Source: Elusimicrobiota bacterium (GTDB lineage Bacteria > Elusimicrobiota > Elusimicrobia > UBA1565 > UBA9628). Taken from it: a stretch of DNA of 44,798 bases. Of this stretch, positions 8,374 to 15,897 are shown piece after piece. The notes under the pieces are model-generated. The model searched no databases. It had not been told where the DNA came from and worked only from the letters and a program-made list of their open reading frames with translations. The stretch spans positions 1 through 44,798 of the forward strand of contig JACRDP010000013.1 of the NCBI GenBank assembly GCA_016212855.1, given 5' to 3'. Made by a program: the position numbers and the translations under genes. The number at the start of each line of letters is the position of its first letter. The first letter of the stretch is position 1.

Positions 8374-8452
8374 TGGTGTCAGGCTTTCGGTTTTAACTTT
8401 TTCTTCGAAATCCGACCTCGAGAAAAAAGTTAAAACCGAAAGCCTGACACCA
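8374..8452. repeat. Long inverted repeat E2 with GGTGTCAGGC tips
   Basis: The left arm, about 30 bases from 8374, starts TGGTGTCAGGCTTTCGG. The right arm (8422-8452) ends CCGAAAGCCTGACACCA. They match exactly except for one extra A/T pair in the inner A/T run. The loop (~8404-8421) contains a second short TCGA/TCGA pairing. The element fills the space between the rpmE terminator (8467-8494) and the prfA start. The outer ten bases resemble those of the repeats at 1-56 (GCCTGACCCC) and 35743-35821 (GGTGCCTGGC), while the inner arm sequence is unique to this copy. Confidence 0.9.
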
Positions 8453-8466
8453 ACCTACAAAAGAAG

Positions 8467-8494
8467 CGGGCCCCGGCCTTTCGGCCAGGGCCCG
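8467..8494 (-). terminator. Terminator hairpin after rpmE
   Basis: CGGGCCCCGGCC (8467-8478) pairs with GGCCAGGGCCCG (8483-8494) with one mismatch, around a TTTC loop. On the minus strand the stem is followed by GCTTCTTTTG, a broken T tract, 17 bases after the rpmE stop. The plus strand also has TTTT at its end, so it could work in both directions. Confidence 0.7.
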
Positions 8495-8510
8495 TTTTGG
8501 AGTCAGTCCG

Positions 8511-8924
8511 CTAGTCCTTCTTCGCGGGCTTATCTTTCTTCGGTCCGGCCGGCTTCTTCGCGTCTTTGTCGTCCTTCTTCACGGCGGTGGAGAGAACCTT
8601 CTCTCGCTTGGCCGTATGGCCGACGTGGACGAGGCGCTTGGTCTGCGTCTTCGCGACTTTGCGGTCCTTGGTCTTGCCGTCGGTGGCGACGAAGCGCTTC
8701 TTGAAGCGGTCGATGCGGCCGGCGGTGTCGAGGACCTTCTGCTGGCCGGTGTAAAACGGGTGGGAGAGGGCCGAGATGTCGAGCTTGACCATCGGGTAGG
8801 TCTTGCCGTCTTCCCAGACGACGGTGTCCTTGGCGACGACGGCCGAGCGGGTCAGGAAGCCCTTATTGGCGGAGACGTCCTGGAAAACGACGGTGCGATA
8901 GAGGGGATGCAGGTTCTTCTTCAT
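8511..8924 (-). CDS. rpmE2: 50S ribosomal protein L31, type B, with Lys-rich tail
   Basis: L31 bridges the large and small ribosomal subunits. Residues 1-~85 match the zinc-independent B type: MKKNLHPLYRTVVFQDVSANKGFLTRS, then WEDGKTYPMVKLDISALSHPFYTGQQKVLDTAGRIDRFKKRF. The CxxC zinc site of type A is absent. The protein is 137 residues against roughly 80-90 for the family. The extra ~50 residues are very Lys-rich and end KKPAGPKKDKPAKKD, probably disordered and RNA-binding. The ATG lies 9 bases from a -10 box (8934-8939) with no Shine-Dalgarno, so the message may be leaderless. A hairpin terminator follows at 8467-8494. Confidence 0.92.
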   Translation of the reverse strand: MKKNLHPLYRTVVFQDVSANKGFLTRSAVVAKDTVVWEDGKTYPMVKLDISALSHPFYTGQQKVLDTAGRIDRFKKRFVATDGKTKDRKVAKTQTKRLVHVGHTAKREKVLSTAVKKDDKDAKKPAGPKKDKPAKKD

Positions 8925-8933
8925 AAGACCGTC

Positions 8934-8962
8934 AGTATAGCAAATATTCCCCGTCGAGGGAA
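8934..8962 (-). promoter_or_regulatory. Promoter of rpmE with extended -10 TGCTATACT
   Basis: On the minus strand TATACT (8939-8934) is preceded by TGC, an extended -10. Seventeen bases upstream, TTCCCT (8962-8957) is a poor -35. Transcription would start near 8927, 2-4 bases before the rpmE ATG (8922-8924), leaving no room for a ribosome binding site. Confidence 0.6.
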
Positions 8963-8964
8963 CC

Positions 8965-9360
8965 CTATTTCCCCTTTTCGAGGCCCCACCGGCCCGTCCC
9001 GCGGCAGGCGATCAGCAGGAAGACGAAGCAGTACACGACCGCCGGCTCGCCCTGGTTCAGGCTCGGCCAGAACATCGAGTTAAACTGGAATTTCCAGTGA
9101 AATTGCGCGTAGGCAACGGCCATGGTGCCGCTGGACAGAAAGGCCGCCTCGCGCGTCCTCAAGCCGATCGCGATCATCAAGCCGCCGATCAACTCGATCA
9201 TGCCGCCCCACCAGATCTGCGAGGGGAATGCGATGGGCGGCATGGACGGGTGCGGGTAGAGGCCCAGGATCTTCTGCGCGCCGTGGAAGGCGAACATCCA
9301 GCCCGTCATGAAGCGCAGCGCGGCGTAGGCATGGTCCTCGTACTTCTTGAGAATATTCAT
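8965..9360 (-). CDS. DoxX-family membrane protein
   Basis: A 131-residue inner-membrane protein of the DoxX/DoxD family, whose members are four-helix proteins linked to thiosulfate:quinone oxidation in archaea or to redox stress in bacteria. Helices lie at about residues 12-30 (AALRFMTGWMFAFHGAQKILG), 48-66 (WWGGMIELIGGLMIAIGL), 70-88 and 100-120. RFMTGWMFAFHGAQK and GGMIELIGGLMIAIGL are the family's usual signatures. No substrate can be assigned, and no oxidase partner gene is nearby. It follows the response-regulator gene with a 9-base gap. A TAAAAT box (9372-9367) lies 6 bases before its ATG, so it may have its own leaderless promoter. Confidence 0.85.
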   Translation of the reverse strand: MNILKKYEDHAYAALRFMTGWMFAFHGAQKILGLYPHPSMPPIAFPSQIWWGGMIELIGGLMIAIGLRTREAAFLSSGTMAVAYAQFHWKFQFNSMFWPSLNQGEPAVVYCFVFLLIACRGTGRWGLEKGK

Positions 9361-9366
9361 GTCCCG

Positions 9367-9372
9367 ATTTTA
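9367..9372 (-). promoter_or_regulatory. -10-like box TAAAAT 6 bases before the DoxX start
   Basis: On the minus strand TAAAAT is followed by CGGGAC and then the ATG at 9360. No Shine-Dalgarno is present. The box overlaps the stop codon of the upstream gene. No good -35 was seen, so the call rests on the box and its spacing, which match other starts in this window. Confidence 0.4.
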
Positions 9373-10533
9373 CAAGATCACGCGCTCGTTGAAGCGCGTG
9401 ACGCCGAAGCACAGCTCCGAGTTCTGGGCAAGCAGGCGCTCCTCAATACGGAACTGCAGGCCGTCGGTCGCGGTGTCGGGCGCCAGCGGCATCAAGGCGA
9501 TGCGCTTGACCCCGGCGGCCGCGGCGAGATCGACGACCGGCTCCCAGGCCCCGCTGCCGATCCCGTCTTTGGGCGACTCGTCGACGAGCGAGCGGCGATA
9601 GCCGTGCAGGAGCAGGTCGGCGCCTTTGAAGAAATCCCGGAACTTCGCATGCTCGTGTTTATTGAGCCGCGCCAGGTCGGGATGAATTTCGTGCGCGGGG
9701 CAGTAGACGATCGCTCGCCCCTGCAGCTCCACGCGGTAGGCGAGACAGGTGCCGGCGTGCTGAGTCAGGCGCGAGACGGCCCGGATGCCGGGAGCCAAGG
9801 CGAACTCGCCCTCGCGCTGGGGATAGAGCAAAGGCGTGGCGCGCGCGCCGTTCGGAAGCGTCGCGCACATCGCCGGCGCCAGCTGCTGCAGCTTCGACTC
9901 CGACTCGTCGGGCCCGGCGACGTTGACGCGCGCCCCCTTTTTAAGCAAGAGAGCGCCGGCCGAAATTTCGGACGAATTCTCGGGGCGGTAGCGGCTGATG
10001 AGAAACCAGGCCAGGGGCGCCGACGAGGTCTGGCGCTCGAGCAGGCCCTTCAGGCCTTTGCCGGCGTCGAAGACGATCATCATACCCGCCGTCTCCGCGA
10101 CGACCGCGCCGGGCAGTATGGTCACGACGACGGGCGGGGCCGGCGGCGCCGCCGGAGCCGGCAGATCGGGAAGTCCCAGCACGCGGCCGATGGAGCCGGC
10201 GAAGGCGCCCGGGTCGAAGGGCTTGTGCAGGAACAGGTCGGCGCCGTAGCGCATCGCCGTGGCCTGATCCTCCTCGTAATTCTTCGCGGTGAGGATCGCG
10301 ATCTTCGCGCCGCGCGTCGCGGGATTGGACTTCAAGGTCTTGCAGGCGGTGAGGCCGTCCATGCCGGGCATCATGATGTCGAGGATCACGAGCTTGGGCT
10401 TATTTTCCTGCACGAGCTGGACGACGCCGGCCCCGCTCAGAAAATGAGAGACCGTGAGCCCCCGCCCGCGCAGCAGTTCGCCCATGAGGTCGCCCACGCT
10501 CGGGTCGTCGTCGAAGATCAGGACGTCGGCCAT
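9370..10533 (-). CDS. Response regulator fused to degenerate metallo-beta-lactamase-fold domain
   Basis: A cytoplasmic protein of 387 residues. Residues 1-~120 are a CheY-like receiver: acidic pocket FDDD (7-10), phospho-acceptor D52 in LVILDIMMPGMDG, T82 and K104 (HKPF). After a Pro/Ala-rich linker (~124-135), residues ~136-387 look like the fold of MBL/PhnP-type hydrolases. The alignable blocks are HAGTCLAYRVELQGRAIVYC, GADLLLHGYRRS, GSGAWEPVVDLAAAAGVKRIAL and MPLAPDTATD. Active members have TEH, IHDAQYT, GHSTWEDA and HHDPDH at these places, so most metal ligands are gone here. It is probably a signalling or binding output rather than a hydrolase. No histidine kinase is adjacent. It follows the Tim44/TerB-like gene with a 1-base gap, so the two probably work together. 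Confidence 0.75.
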   Translation of the reverse strand: MADVLIFDDDPSVGDLMGELLRGRGLTVSHFLSGAGVVQLVQENKPKLVILDIMMPGMDGLTACKTLKSNPATRGAKIAILTAKNYEEDQATAMRYGADLFLHKPFDPGAFAGSIGRVLGLPDLPAPAAPPAPPVVVTILPGAVVAETAGMMIVFDAGKGLKGLLERQTSSAPLAWFLISRYRPENSSEISAGALLLKKGARVNVAGPDESESKLQQLAPAMCATLPNGARATPLLYPQREGEFALAPGIRAVSRLTQHAGTCLAYRVELQGRAIVYCPAHEIHPDLARLNKHEHAKFRDFFKGADLLLHGYRRSLVDESPKDGIGSGAWEPVVDLAAAAGVKRIALMPLAPDTATDGLQFRIEERLLAQNSELCFGVTRFNERVIL

Positions 10534-10534
10534 C

Positions 10535-12199
10535 TCAGCCCAGCCTCGCGATGAGGACCCGCGCTTTCGCGGCGAGGGCCGCGCGCTCCGTCTTGATCAT
10601 CTCTTTGAGCTCAAGCTCATGCAGCCCGGCACGGCGCGCCGCTTTCGACAGCAGCTCGCGCTCCGACGTCTCGATGAACCCGTCGGCGAGGCTCATGCGG
10701 ATCAAGCCGCGCAGGACGGCTTCGCCCGTCTCGTGCGTCATCGGAAAATCGAGCTTCCCGTCGCGCGCCTGCGCGATGAGCGCCTCGGCTTTCGCGGTCG
10801 GGAATCCCCTGCGCCCCGCATAGGCGGAGAGATAGGCCACCTCACGGTCGTGGACGGCGCCGTCGGCCGCGGCGAGCAGCGCCAGCGCGCCGAGCGCGGC
10901 CTCCACCGGCACCAGGTCCCCCCACTCGCAGCCGGGCAGGACGAGGGTCGCCGGCGCCTCGGCGGGCCGCTTCCACTCGCCGAACGCCTCGATGCGGGCC
11001 AAGCGCCAGCCGGTGCGCTCCCCGCAGTACGCGCACGCCGCGGCGTCCGCGCTCTCCACCGCCGCGCCGCACGCGGCGCAGCGCGTCGCGCTCAGTCCCG
11101 CCTTCCAATTCGTCGCGGACCCGGCGGCCCGGGCGAAGATGAAGTAATCCGTGCGGCGCTGCCGCCCGTCCTCCCAGCGCACCTGGACGTGCACCTCGTC
11201 CTCCTCCGGCCCCGGCTGGAACGCGACGGTCTCGACGGCGCCGAGATGCGCCTCGGCGGCGCGCCCTTCGCGGCGCCGTTGCGCAATCCAGCGCCAGAAC
11301 GCGACGGCCGTCCTGTCCTCGAGCGCTTCCAGGCTCAGATTCGGATCGTCCTCGCGCAGATCGTTCCACCCCGTGATCTCGCGGCGCGGATCCGGGAACC
11401 GCCATTCCCACGGCGCGGTCGAATCCGCCAAAATCCAGTCGAACTCGCCCGAGTTGATCCAGGCCTTGCACGCCTCGCAGCGCGCCGCGTCGGTGATGTT
11501 CAGCGGCGCCCCGCACGAGGGGCACAGGCCCTCCATCGCCCCGGGGCCCTTCAGCGTTTTCGCGGTGGGCCGGCGCAGGAAGGTCCACACTTCCTCGTAT
11601 TCCGCCTGTCCGCCGTCGAGCCTCGCCTTCGTCCTCTCATCGATGCGCTCGCGAACCGCGGCGATCTTGTAGCCCACCGAGATCGAGTCGTAATGCGCGC
11701 CCGTCGCGTAGCCGAGGGCGAGGATGTCCTTGACCTCCACGTCCTCCACCTTGTCGCGCACGCCCGCGGCCCCGGTGCGGTCGAGTTCGTCGCGCAAGCG
11801 CTCGTACATCCCGTCCGACACGCACGCCCGCACCAGTCCCGGCTGCCTCCGGCTCATCGAGCCCTGCACCTTCAGGAACATCTCCTTCGCCTTCTCGAGA
11901 AACAGCGCCTCCTCGAACCCCGGGTCCCGCGCGCGCAGTTCCCGCAACGCTCCTTCGCGCCTCAGGATGTTCTGGGCCTCGTTGCCCTTCGCGATGGTGA
12001 CGCTGTCCCGCCTCACTCCCGCCTCGCGCAGCATCACGTAAACCCAGTACGCGACGCACGCGCCCATGACGGCGAGCATATAAGAGAAGCCGGGCTTATG
12101 GACGAAGGCGCTGATCGCGGCCGCGGCGGCCTTGTCGCCGAACGGATCGGGTCCGAAGTCGAACCCGAGGTCGCGCATCGTCGTGTATTCTTCGGCCAT
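10535..12199 (-). CDS. Tim44-like / zinc ribbon / TerB-like membrane protein
   Basis: A 554-residue protein. One membrane segment lies near residues 38-55 (KPGFSYMLAVMGACVAYWVYVML). Next is a Tim44-like domain (~75-200) with FLEKAKEMFLKVQGSMSRRQPGLVRACVSDGMYERL and a VEVKDILALGYATGAHYDSISVGYK-type sheet region. Two zinc ribbons follow: CPSCGAPLN..CEAC and CAACGAAVE..CAYCG. The C-terminal ~120 residues resemble TerB, a helical domain with acidic metal-binding sites (AAADGAVHDREVAYLSAYA, SLADGFIETSERELL). The start chosen is the ATG at 12199, because an upstream TTG at 12208 lies inside the -10 box of a good promoter. The Tim44 fold suggests protein handling at the membrane; the real role is unknown. 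The next gene is the receiver-pseudohydrolase fusion. Confidence 0.75.
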   Translation of the reverse strand: MAEEYTTMRDLGFDFGPDPFGDKAAAAAISAFVHKPGFSYMLAVMGACVAYWVYVMLREAGVRRDSVTIAKGNEAQNILRREGALRELRARDPGFEEALFLEKAKEMFLKVQGSMSRRQPGLVRACVSDGMYERLRDELDRTGAAGVRDKVEDVEVKDILALGYATGAHYDSISVGYKIAAVRERIDERTKARLDGGQAEYEEVWTFLRRPTAKTLKGPGAMEGLCPSCGAPLNITDAARCEACKAWINSGEFDWILADSTAPWEWRFPDPRREITGWNDLREDDPNLSLEALEDRTAVAFWRWIAQRRREGRAAEAHLGAVETVAFQPGPEEDEVHVQVRWEDGRQRRTDYFIFARAAGSATNWKAGLSATRCAACGAAVESADAAACAYCGERTGWRLARIEAFGEWKRPAEAPATLVLPGCEWGDLVPVEAALGALALLAAADGAVHDREVAYLSAYAGRRGFPTAKAEALIAQARDGKLDFPMTHETGEAVLRGLIRMSLADGFIETSERELLSKAARRAGLHELELKEMIKTERAALAAKARVLIARLG

Positions 12200-12207
12200 A
12201 CCGAGCA

Positions 12208-12236
12208 AGCGTAGCCGGGGGCCGGGGGCCTGTCAA
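12208..12236 (-). promoter_or_regulatory. Sigma70-type promoter, leaderless, for the Tim44/TerB-like gene
   Basis: On the minus strand TTGACA (12236-12231) and TACGCT (12213-12208) are separated by exactly 17 bases. The ATG at 12199 is 8 bases past the -10 box, so transcription would start at about the start codon. No Shine-Dalgarno is possible within such a leader. This also decides the start of the gene. Confidence 0.75.
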
Positions 12237-12245
12237 GGCAAGCGT

Positions 12246-12788
12246 CTAGGGACAGGGTAAGGGCTTTCCGCCCTTGATGAACTCCTCGCGAAACCAGGTC
12301 TGGTACTGTACGGCCATGCCCTCGGCGCTGTCGTCTCCGGACAGATCCTCGAGGCCGTAGCCGAGGTATTTGACCTGGATGTGATGGACGAACTCGTGCG
12401 CGAGCGAGTCGTCGAGGGCGCGGCCCGAAGCCTCGTACCATTTCGCCTCATCGGAGAGAAACACTTCGCCGGTGTCGACCGAGTACATGTTCGAGATGAC
12501 CGTCGCGCCCGGAGCCTGGCGCCTCACCGCGCGCTGGAACTCCTCGAGCGTCGTCTCGCTCTTAAGGCGCACGCGCGGCGTCGTTTTCGCCGCGTCGGCG
12601 ATGGCCGCCGTGAACTCCGGACCTCGATAACGGCCGATGTCCGCGGCCATCTTCCCCGCCACCGCGTGCAGCACACAGCGCGGATCGAAGCGCAGCTTGG
12701 CCGGCGCCGGAGTCAGGTACACGCCGGGCAATTCGGCGGAAGCCGGCGAAACGAGGGCGAGGACGACGGCGGCAAGCAGCGCGTTCAT
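12246..12788 (-). CDS. Secreted protein with HExxH motif, putative metalloprotease
   Basis: A 180-residue exported protein. Residues 1-18 form a signal peptide (MNALLAAVVLALVSPASA), which is why the ATG at 12788 was chosen over one 14 codons upstream. The zinc motif is HEFVHH (131-136, HExxH), with D152/D153/E156 downstream (GDDSAEGMAVQYQTW), where a gluzincin would place its third ligand. Two Cys (C38 and C179) could form a disulfide in the periplasm. Length and motif resemble small HExxH proteins of unknown function (DUF6647-like, a tentative match). A CATACT box lies 6 bases upstream of the start. The target is unknown. It sits 3' of the hydrolase gene with a 90-base gap in which I see nothing else. 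Confidence 0.65.
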   Translation of the reverse strand: MNALLAAVVLALVSPASAELPGVYLTPAPAKLRFDPRCVLHAVAGKMAADIGRYRGPEFTAAIADAAKTTPRVRLKSETTLEEFQRAVRRQAPGATVISNMYSVDTGEVFLSDEAKWYEASGRALDDSLAHEFVHHIQVKYLGYGLEDLSGDDSAEGMAVQYQTWFREEFIKGGKPLPCP

Positions 12789-12878
12789 GAGCTGAGTATG
12801 CGCCGGCGCGGCGTCCATCGCATGGGGCATTCGGCCTACGGGTTACTGACCGGCCAGGTTGCTAGTCCCGGACAGCGG

Positions 12879-13616
12879 CTAGAGGCGCTTCAGGAAGGAG
12901 ACCAACCGATCGTTGAAGGCGGCGGGGTTCTCGGCGTTGGAGAAATGACCCGCATCGGGGATCACGTGCAGCTCGGCGCCGGGGATGCGCGAGCGCATCG
13001 TCTCGGACAACGGCAGGGGCGTGATCTTATCCTGGGAGCCGACGAGCACCGCGGTCGGGACCGTGATCTTCGAGAGGCCCGGAACCTGATCGGGGCGCGC
13101 CGCGAGCGCGGCCAGGGCCGCCATGACCGCCTCCGGCGAGGATTTCGCGGCGACGGCGCGCAGCATCGCCGTCGCCGACTGATTGTGGATCGCGTCTTTA
13201 AGGAACGGCGTCAGGAACGCGTCCACGCCGTTCCTACGCACGAAATCGATGGCGGCGGCGCGCTTGGCTTTGTTCTCGTTGGCGTCGGGCTCGGCGCGCG
13301 TGTCGCACAGGACCAGGCCCGAGACGCGCTCGGGCGCCGTGGCGGCGATCTGCAGCGCCACATAGCCGCCCATGGAGAGGCCGACGAAGACGGCCTTTCC
13401 CTCGAAAGTCTCGAGCACATCGGCGGCTGCGTGCTCGACGAGCCACGGCGAGGTCAAAGGCGTCCCCCCGAAGCCGCGCAGATCGGGGATGAGGACGCGA
13501 AAGGGCTTGAGCGCCGAGACCTGCGGCTCCCACATCGCGCTCGACATCGGGAAGGCGTGGAGCAGGACGACCTGGGGGCCGGACGGGGTGCCGTACTCGC
13601 GGAAAGAGAGCTTCAT
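12879..13616 (-). CDS. Alpha/beta-hydrolase
   Basis: A 245-residue cytoplasmic hydrolase of the alpha/beta fold. The oxyanion loop is LLHAFPMSSAMW, followed by DLRGFGGT. The nucleophile is S81 in VGLSMGGY (GxSxG), the acid D196 in VGSQDKITP and the base H224 in DAGHFSNAE, so the triad is complete and in the normal order. The cap is short. Sequence style is near 3-oxoadipate enol-lactonase or BioH-like esterases, but no aromatic-degradation genes are nearby, so the substrate is open. The start overlaps the M23 peptidase stop by 4 bases; it is the last gene of the polA operon. Confidence 0.85.
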   Translation of the reverse strand: MKLSFREYGTPSGPQVVLLHAFPMSSAMWEPQVSALKPFRVLIPDLRGFGGTPLTSPWLVEHAAADVLETFEGKAVFVGLSMGGYVALQIAATAPERVSGLVLCDTRAEPDANENKAKRAAAIDFVRRNGVDAFLTPFLKDAIHNQSATAMLRAVAAKSSPEAVMAALAALAARPDQVPGLSKITVPTAVLVGSQDKITPLPLSETMRSRIPGAELHVIPDAGHFSNAENPAAFNDRLVSFLKRL

Positions 13617-14533
13617 CGCTTGCCGATCTTGGCCGTCGGGTTGACGGCCTTGCCGTTCTTATCACGGACTTCGAAGTGAAGATGAGGACCGGTCGAGATG
13701 CCCGTCGAACCGACGCGGCCGATCATGGTCTTGCCGCGCTGGACGAGGTCGCCGACCTTGACCATGATCTTGGAGAGGTGGCCGTAGCGCGTGGTCTCGC
13801 CGTTGTTGTGCTTGATGATGACGATCTGGCCGTAGCCTTCGTTCCAGCCGGCGTCGGTGACGCGCCCGCTGCGCGCGGGATAGACGGGCGTGCCGTAGGG
13901 CTTGGGGATGTCGAGCCCGTCGTGCATGCGCCGACGCTTGAGCACCGGATGGTAGCGCGAGCCGAAGCGCGAGGAGATGCGCGGGAAGGCCTGGGATTCG
14001 AAGGGAAAGCGATAGGTGTCGAAGTTGATGCGCACGCCCGGGATCAGCACGCGGTCGCCGCGCTCGAACTCGTAGGACTCGAGCAAGGCGATGCCGGGCA
14101 GCATGTTGGCGCGGACGACGAGCTCCTTGAACTTCAGCCGCTCCTCGGCTCCGACCTTGAATTTGGCGACGATCGCGTCGAGCGTCTCGGAGTCCTTGCG
14201 CACCTCGTAGAGCTGACCGTCGTGGTTGTGCACGACCATGCGCATGCCCGGATACATCAGGACGAACTCGTTGTTGTTCGTGGCCTGCAAGGCGGCCAAG
14301 GTCGTGCCGTAGCTCTTGGCCAGGTTACCGACCCAACCCTCTCCCTTCTGAACCTTATGCTCGGCGTACAGCAGGCGCTTGGACTTGGCCAGGACCTCGG
14401 GATTGGACTCGTCGGGGCCGGGAGGAGTCAGCACCGAGAAGCGCTCGAAGGCGACCGCTTCCGGGGAGCCGGACGCGATCACGGCCGCCCGGGCGGTCGC
14501 CGCAAGCGCCAGCAGAAGGGCGATCGCCCTCAT
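13613..14533 (-). CDS. M23-family peptidoglycan endopeptidase with LysM-like region
   Basis: An exported murein hydrolase or hydrolase activator, 306 residues. Residues 1-16 are a signal peptide ([16 protein letters not shown]). Residues ~58-105 resemble a LysM unit (VQKGEGWVGNLAKSYGTTLAALQATNN..MYPGMRMVV). A second, looser copy follows (~110-170, ETLDAIVAKFKVG..DRVLIPGVRI). The M23 domain covers ~185-303, with zinc ligands H204 and D208 (HDGLDIP) and H286 in GPHLHFEV, plus catalytic H252 (RYGHLS) and H284. All LytM ligands are kept, so it should be active rather than an EnvC-type activator. Its ATG overlaps the rho stop by one base (TGATG). It could act in cell separation or wall growth. Confidence 0.88.
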   Translation of the reverse strand: MRAIALLLALAATARAAVIASGSPEAVAFERFSVLTPPGPDESNPEVLAKSKRLLYAEHKVQKGEGWVGNLAKSYGTTLAALQATNNNEFVLMYPGMRMVVHNHDGQLYEVRKDSETLDAIVAKFKVGAEERLKFKELVVRANMLPGIALLESYEFERGDRVLIPGVRINFDTYRFPFESQAFPRISSRFGSRYHPVLKRRRMHDGLDIPKPYGTPVYPARSGRVTDAGWNEGYGQIVIIKHNNGETTRYGHLSKIMVKVGDLVQRGKTMIGRVGSTGISTGPHLHFEVRDKNGKAVNPTAKIGKR

Positions 14534-15897
14534 CAGCCGACCATGTTGGAGAGCTCCATGGACTTGAGGAACTCTTTGTTGGATTTGGTGGAGAGAATCT
14601 TCTCGCGGAGCAGGTCCATCGCCTCGACGGACGCCAGCGGAGCGAGGACTTTGCGCAGGATCCAGATCTTGTTGATCTCGTCTTCCGACATCAACAGCTC
14701 TTCCTTGCGCGTGCCGGTGCGGTTGATCTCGACGGCCGGGAACATGCGGCGATCCGCCAATTTCCGGTCGAGATAGGCCTCGGAGTTGCCCGTGCCTTTG
14801 AACTCCTCGAAGATGACCTCGTCCATGCGCGAGCCGGTCTCGATCAGCGCGGTGGCGAGGATGGTGAGCGAGCCCCCCTCTTCGACGTTGCGGGCCGCGC
14901 CGAGGAAGCGCTTGGGGCGCTGCAAGGACGTGGCTTCAAGGCCGCCGGAGAGGACGCGTCCGGAGGACGGCGTGCAGGTGTTGTAGGCGCGCGCGAGGCG
15001 GGTGATGGAGTCGAGCAGGATGACGACGTCCTTGCCGAGCTCCACCATGCGCTTGGCCTTTTCGAGGACCATCTCGGAGACCTGGACGTGGCGCTCGGCG
15101 GGCTCGTCGAAGGTCGAGGAGATGACTTCGCCCTTGATGGTGCGCTTGCACTCGGTGACTTCTTCGGGACGCTCGTCGATCAGGAGGACGAGGATGACGG
15201 TGTCGGGATGGTTCTTGGCGATCGCGTTGGCGATCTTGCAGAGGATGATGGTCTTGCCGGTCTTGGGCGGAGCGACGATGAGGCCGCGCTGGCCTTTGCC
15301 GATGGGGCAGATGAGGTCGAGCAGGCGGCCGGTGACCTCCTCGCGCGTGGTTTCAAGCGTATACTTGGCGTCGGGATGCAGGGGCGTCAGGTTGTCGAAC
15401 AGCGGGCGCTCCTTGATGGTCTCCGCGTCGATGCCGTTGATTTTTTTGACCTGGAGCAAAGCGTAGAAGCGCTCCCCGTCCTTGGGCGGGCGCACGAAGC
15501 CCGCGACGGTGTCGCAGCGGCGCAAGCCGAACTTCTTGATCTGCGAGGGCGACATGTAGATATCGTCCGGACCGGGCAAATACGAATAGTCCGGGGAGCG
15601 CAGGAAGCCGAAGCCGTCGGGCAGGATCTCGAGGACGCCTTCGTCGTAGATCATACCGTTGGCCTTGAGCTGGCCCTCGACGATCTTGGCGATAAGCTCC
15701 TGCTTTTTCAGGCCGTTGACGCCCTCGAGCTTGAGCTCGGCCGCGATCACGTTGAGCTGGGCGATCGTCTTCTTGGCGAGCTCGGCCGTCTCCAGGGGCT
15801 TGAGCGCGGCGGCTGAAGCCGCGGTCGGCACCGGGACCGGGGCGGGCGTCGCGAGCGGCTTGGGGGTTTCGGGCATAGGCTTAGTCGGCGTGTCCAT
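14533..15897 (-). CDS. rho: Transcription termination factor Rho
   Basis: A hexameric RNA-dependent ATPase that ends transcription at non-coding RNA stretches. It has 454 residues. After a Pro/Ala/Lys-rich N terminus (1-~38, not part of the classical domain) comes the Rho N-terminal helical domain (~40-75, [25 protein letters not shown]). Then there is the RNA-binding cold-shock fold with [28 protein letters not shown]. The ATPase has Walker [10 protein letters not shown] (208-216), Walker [11 protein letters not shown], and a Q-loop and R-loop near [22 protein letters not shown]. It overlaps the coaE 3' end by 17 bases. A Rho gene fits the near absence of intrinsic terminators in this window outside the two around prfA-prmC and rpmE. 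Confidence 0.96.
   Translation of the reverse strand: MDTPTKPMPETPKPLATPAPVPVPTAASAAALKPLETAELAKKTIAQLNVIAAELKLEGVNGLKKQELIAKIVEGQLKANGMIYDEGVLEILPDGFGFLRSPDYSYLPGPDDIYMSPSQIKKFGLRRCDTVAGFVRPPKDGERFYALLQVKKINGIDAETIKERPLFDNLTPLHPDAKYTLETTREEVTGRLLDLICPIGKGQRGLIVAPPKTGKTIILCKIANAIAKNHPDTVILVLLIDERPEEVTECKRTIKGEVISSTFDEPAERHVQVSEMVLEKAKRMVELGKDVVILLDSITRLARAYNTCTPSSGRVLSGGLEATSLQRPKRFLGAARNVEEGGSLTILATALIETGSRMDEVIFEEFKGTGNSEAYLDRKLADRRMFPAVEINRTGTRKEELLMSEDEINKIWILRKVLAPLASVEAMDLLREKILSTKSNKEFLKSMELSNMVG

Noticed and set aside
8374-8452. Repeat E2 as the rpmE terminator
   Set aside because: A more typical terminator stem lies at 8467-8494, closer to the rpmE stop, and E2 shares tips with repeats in unrelated places.
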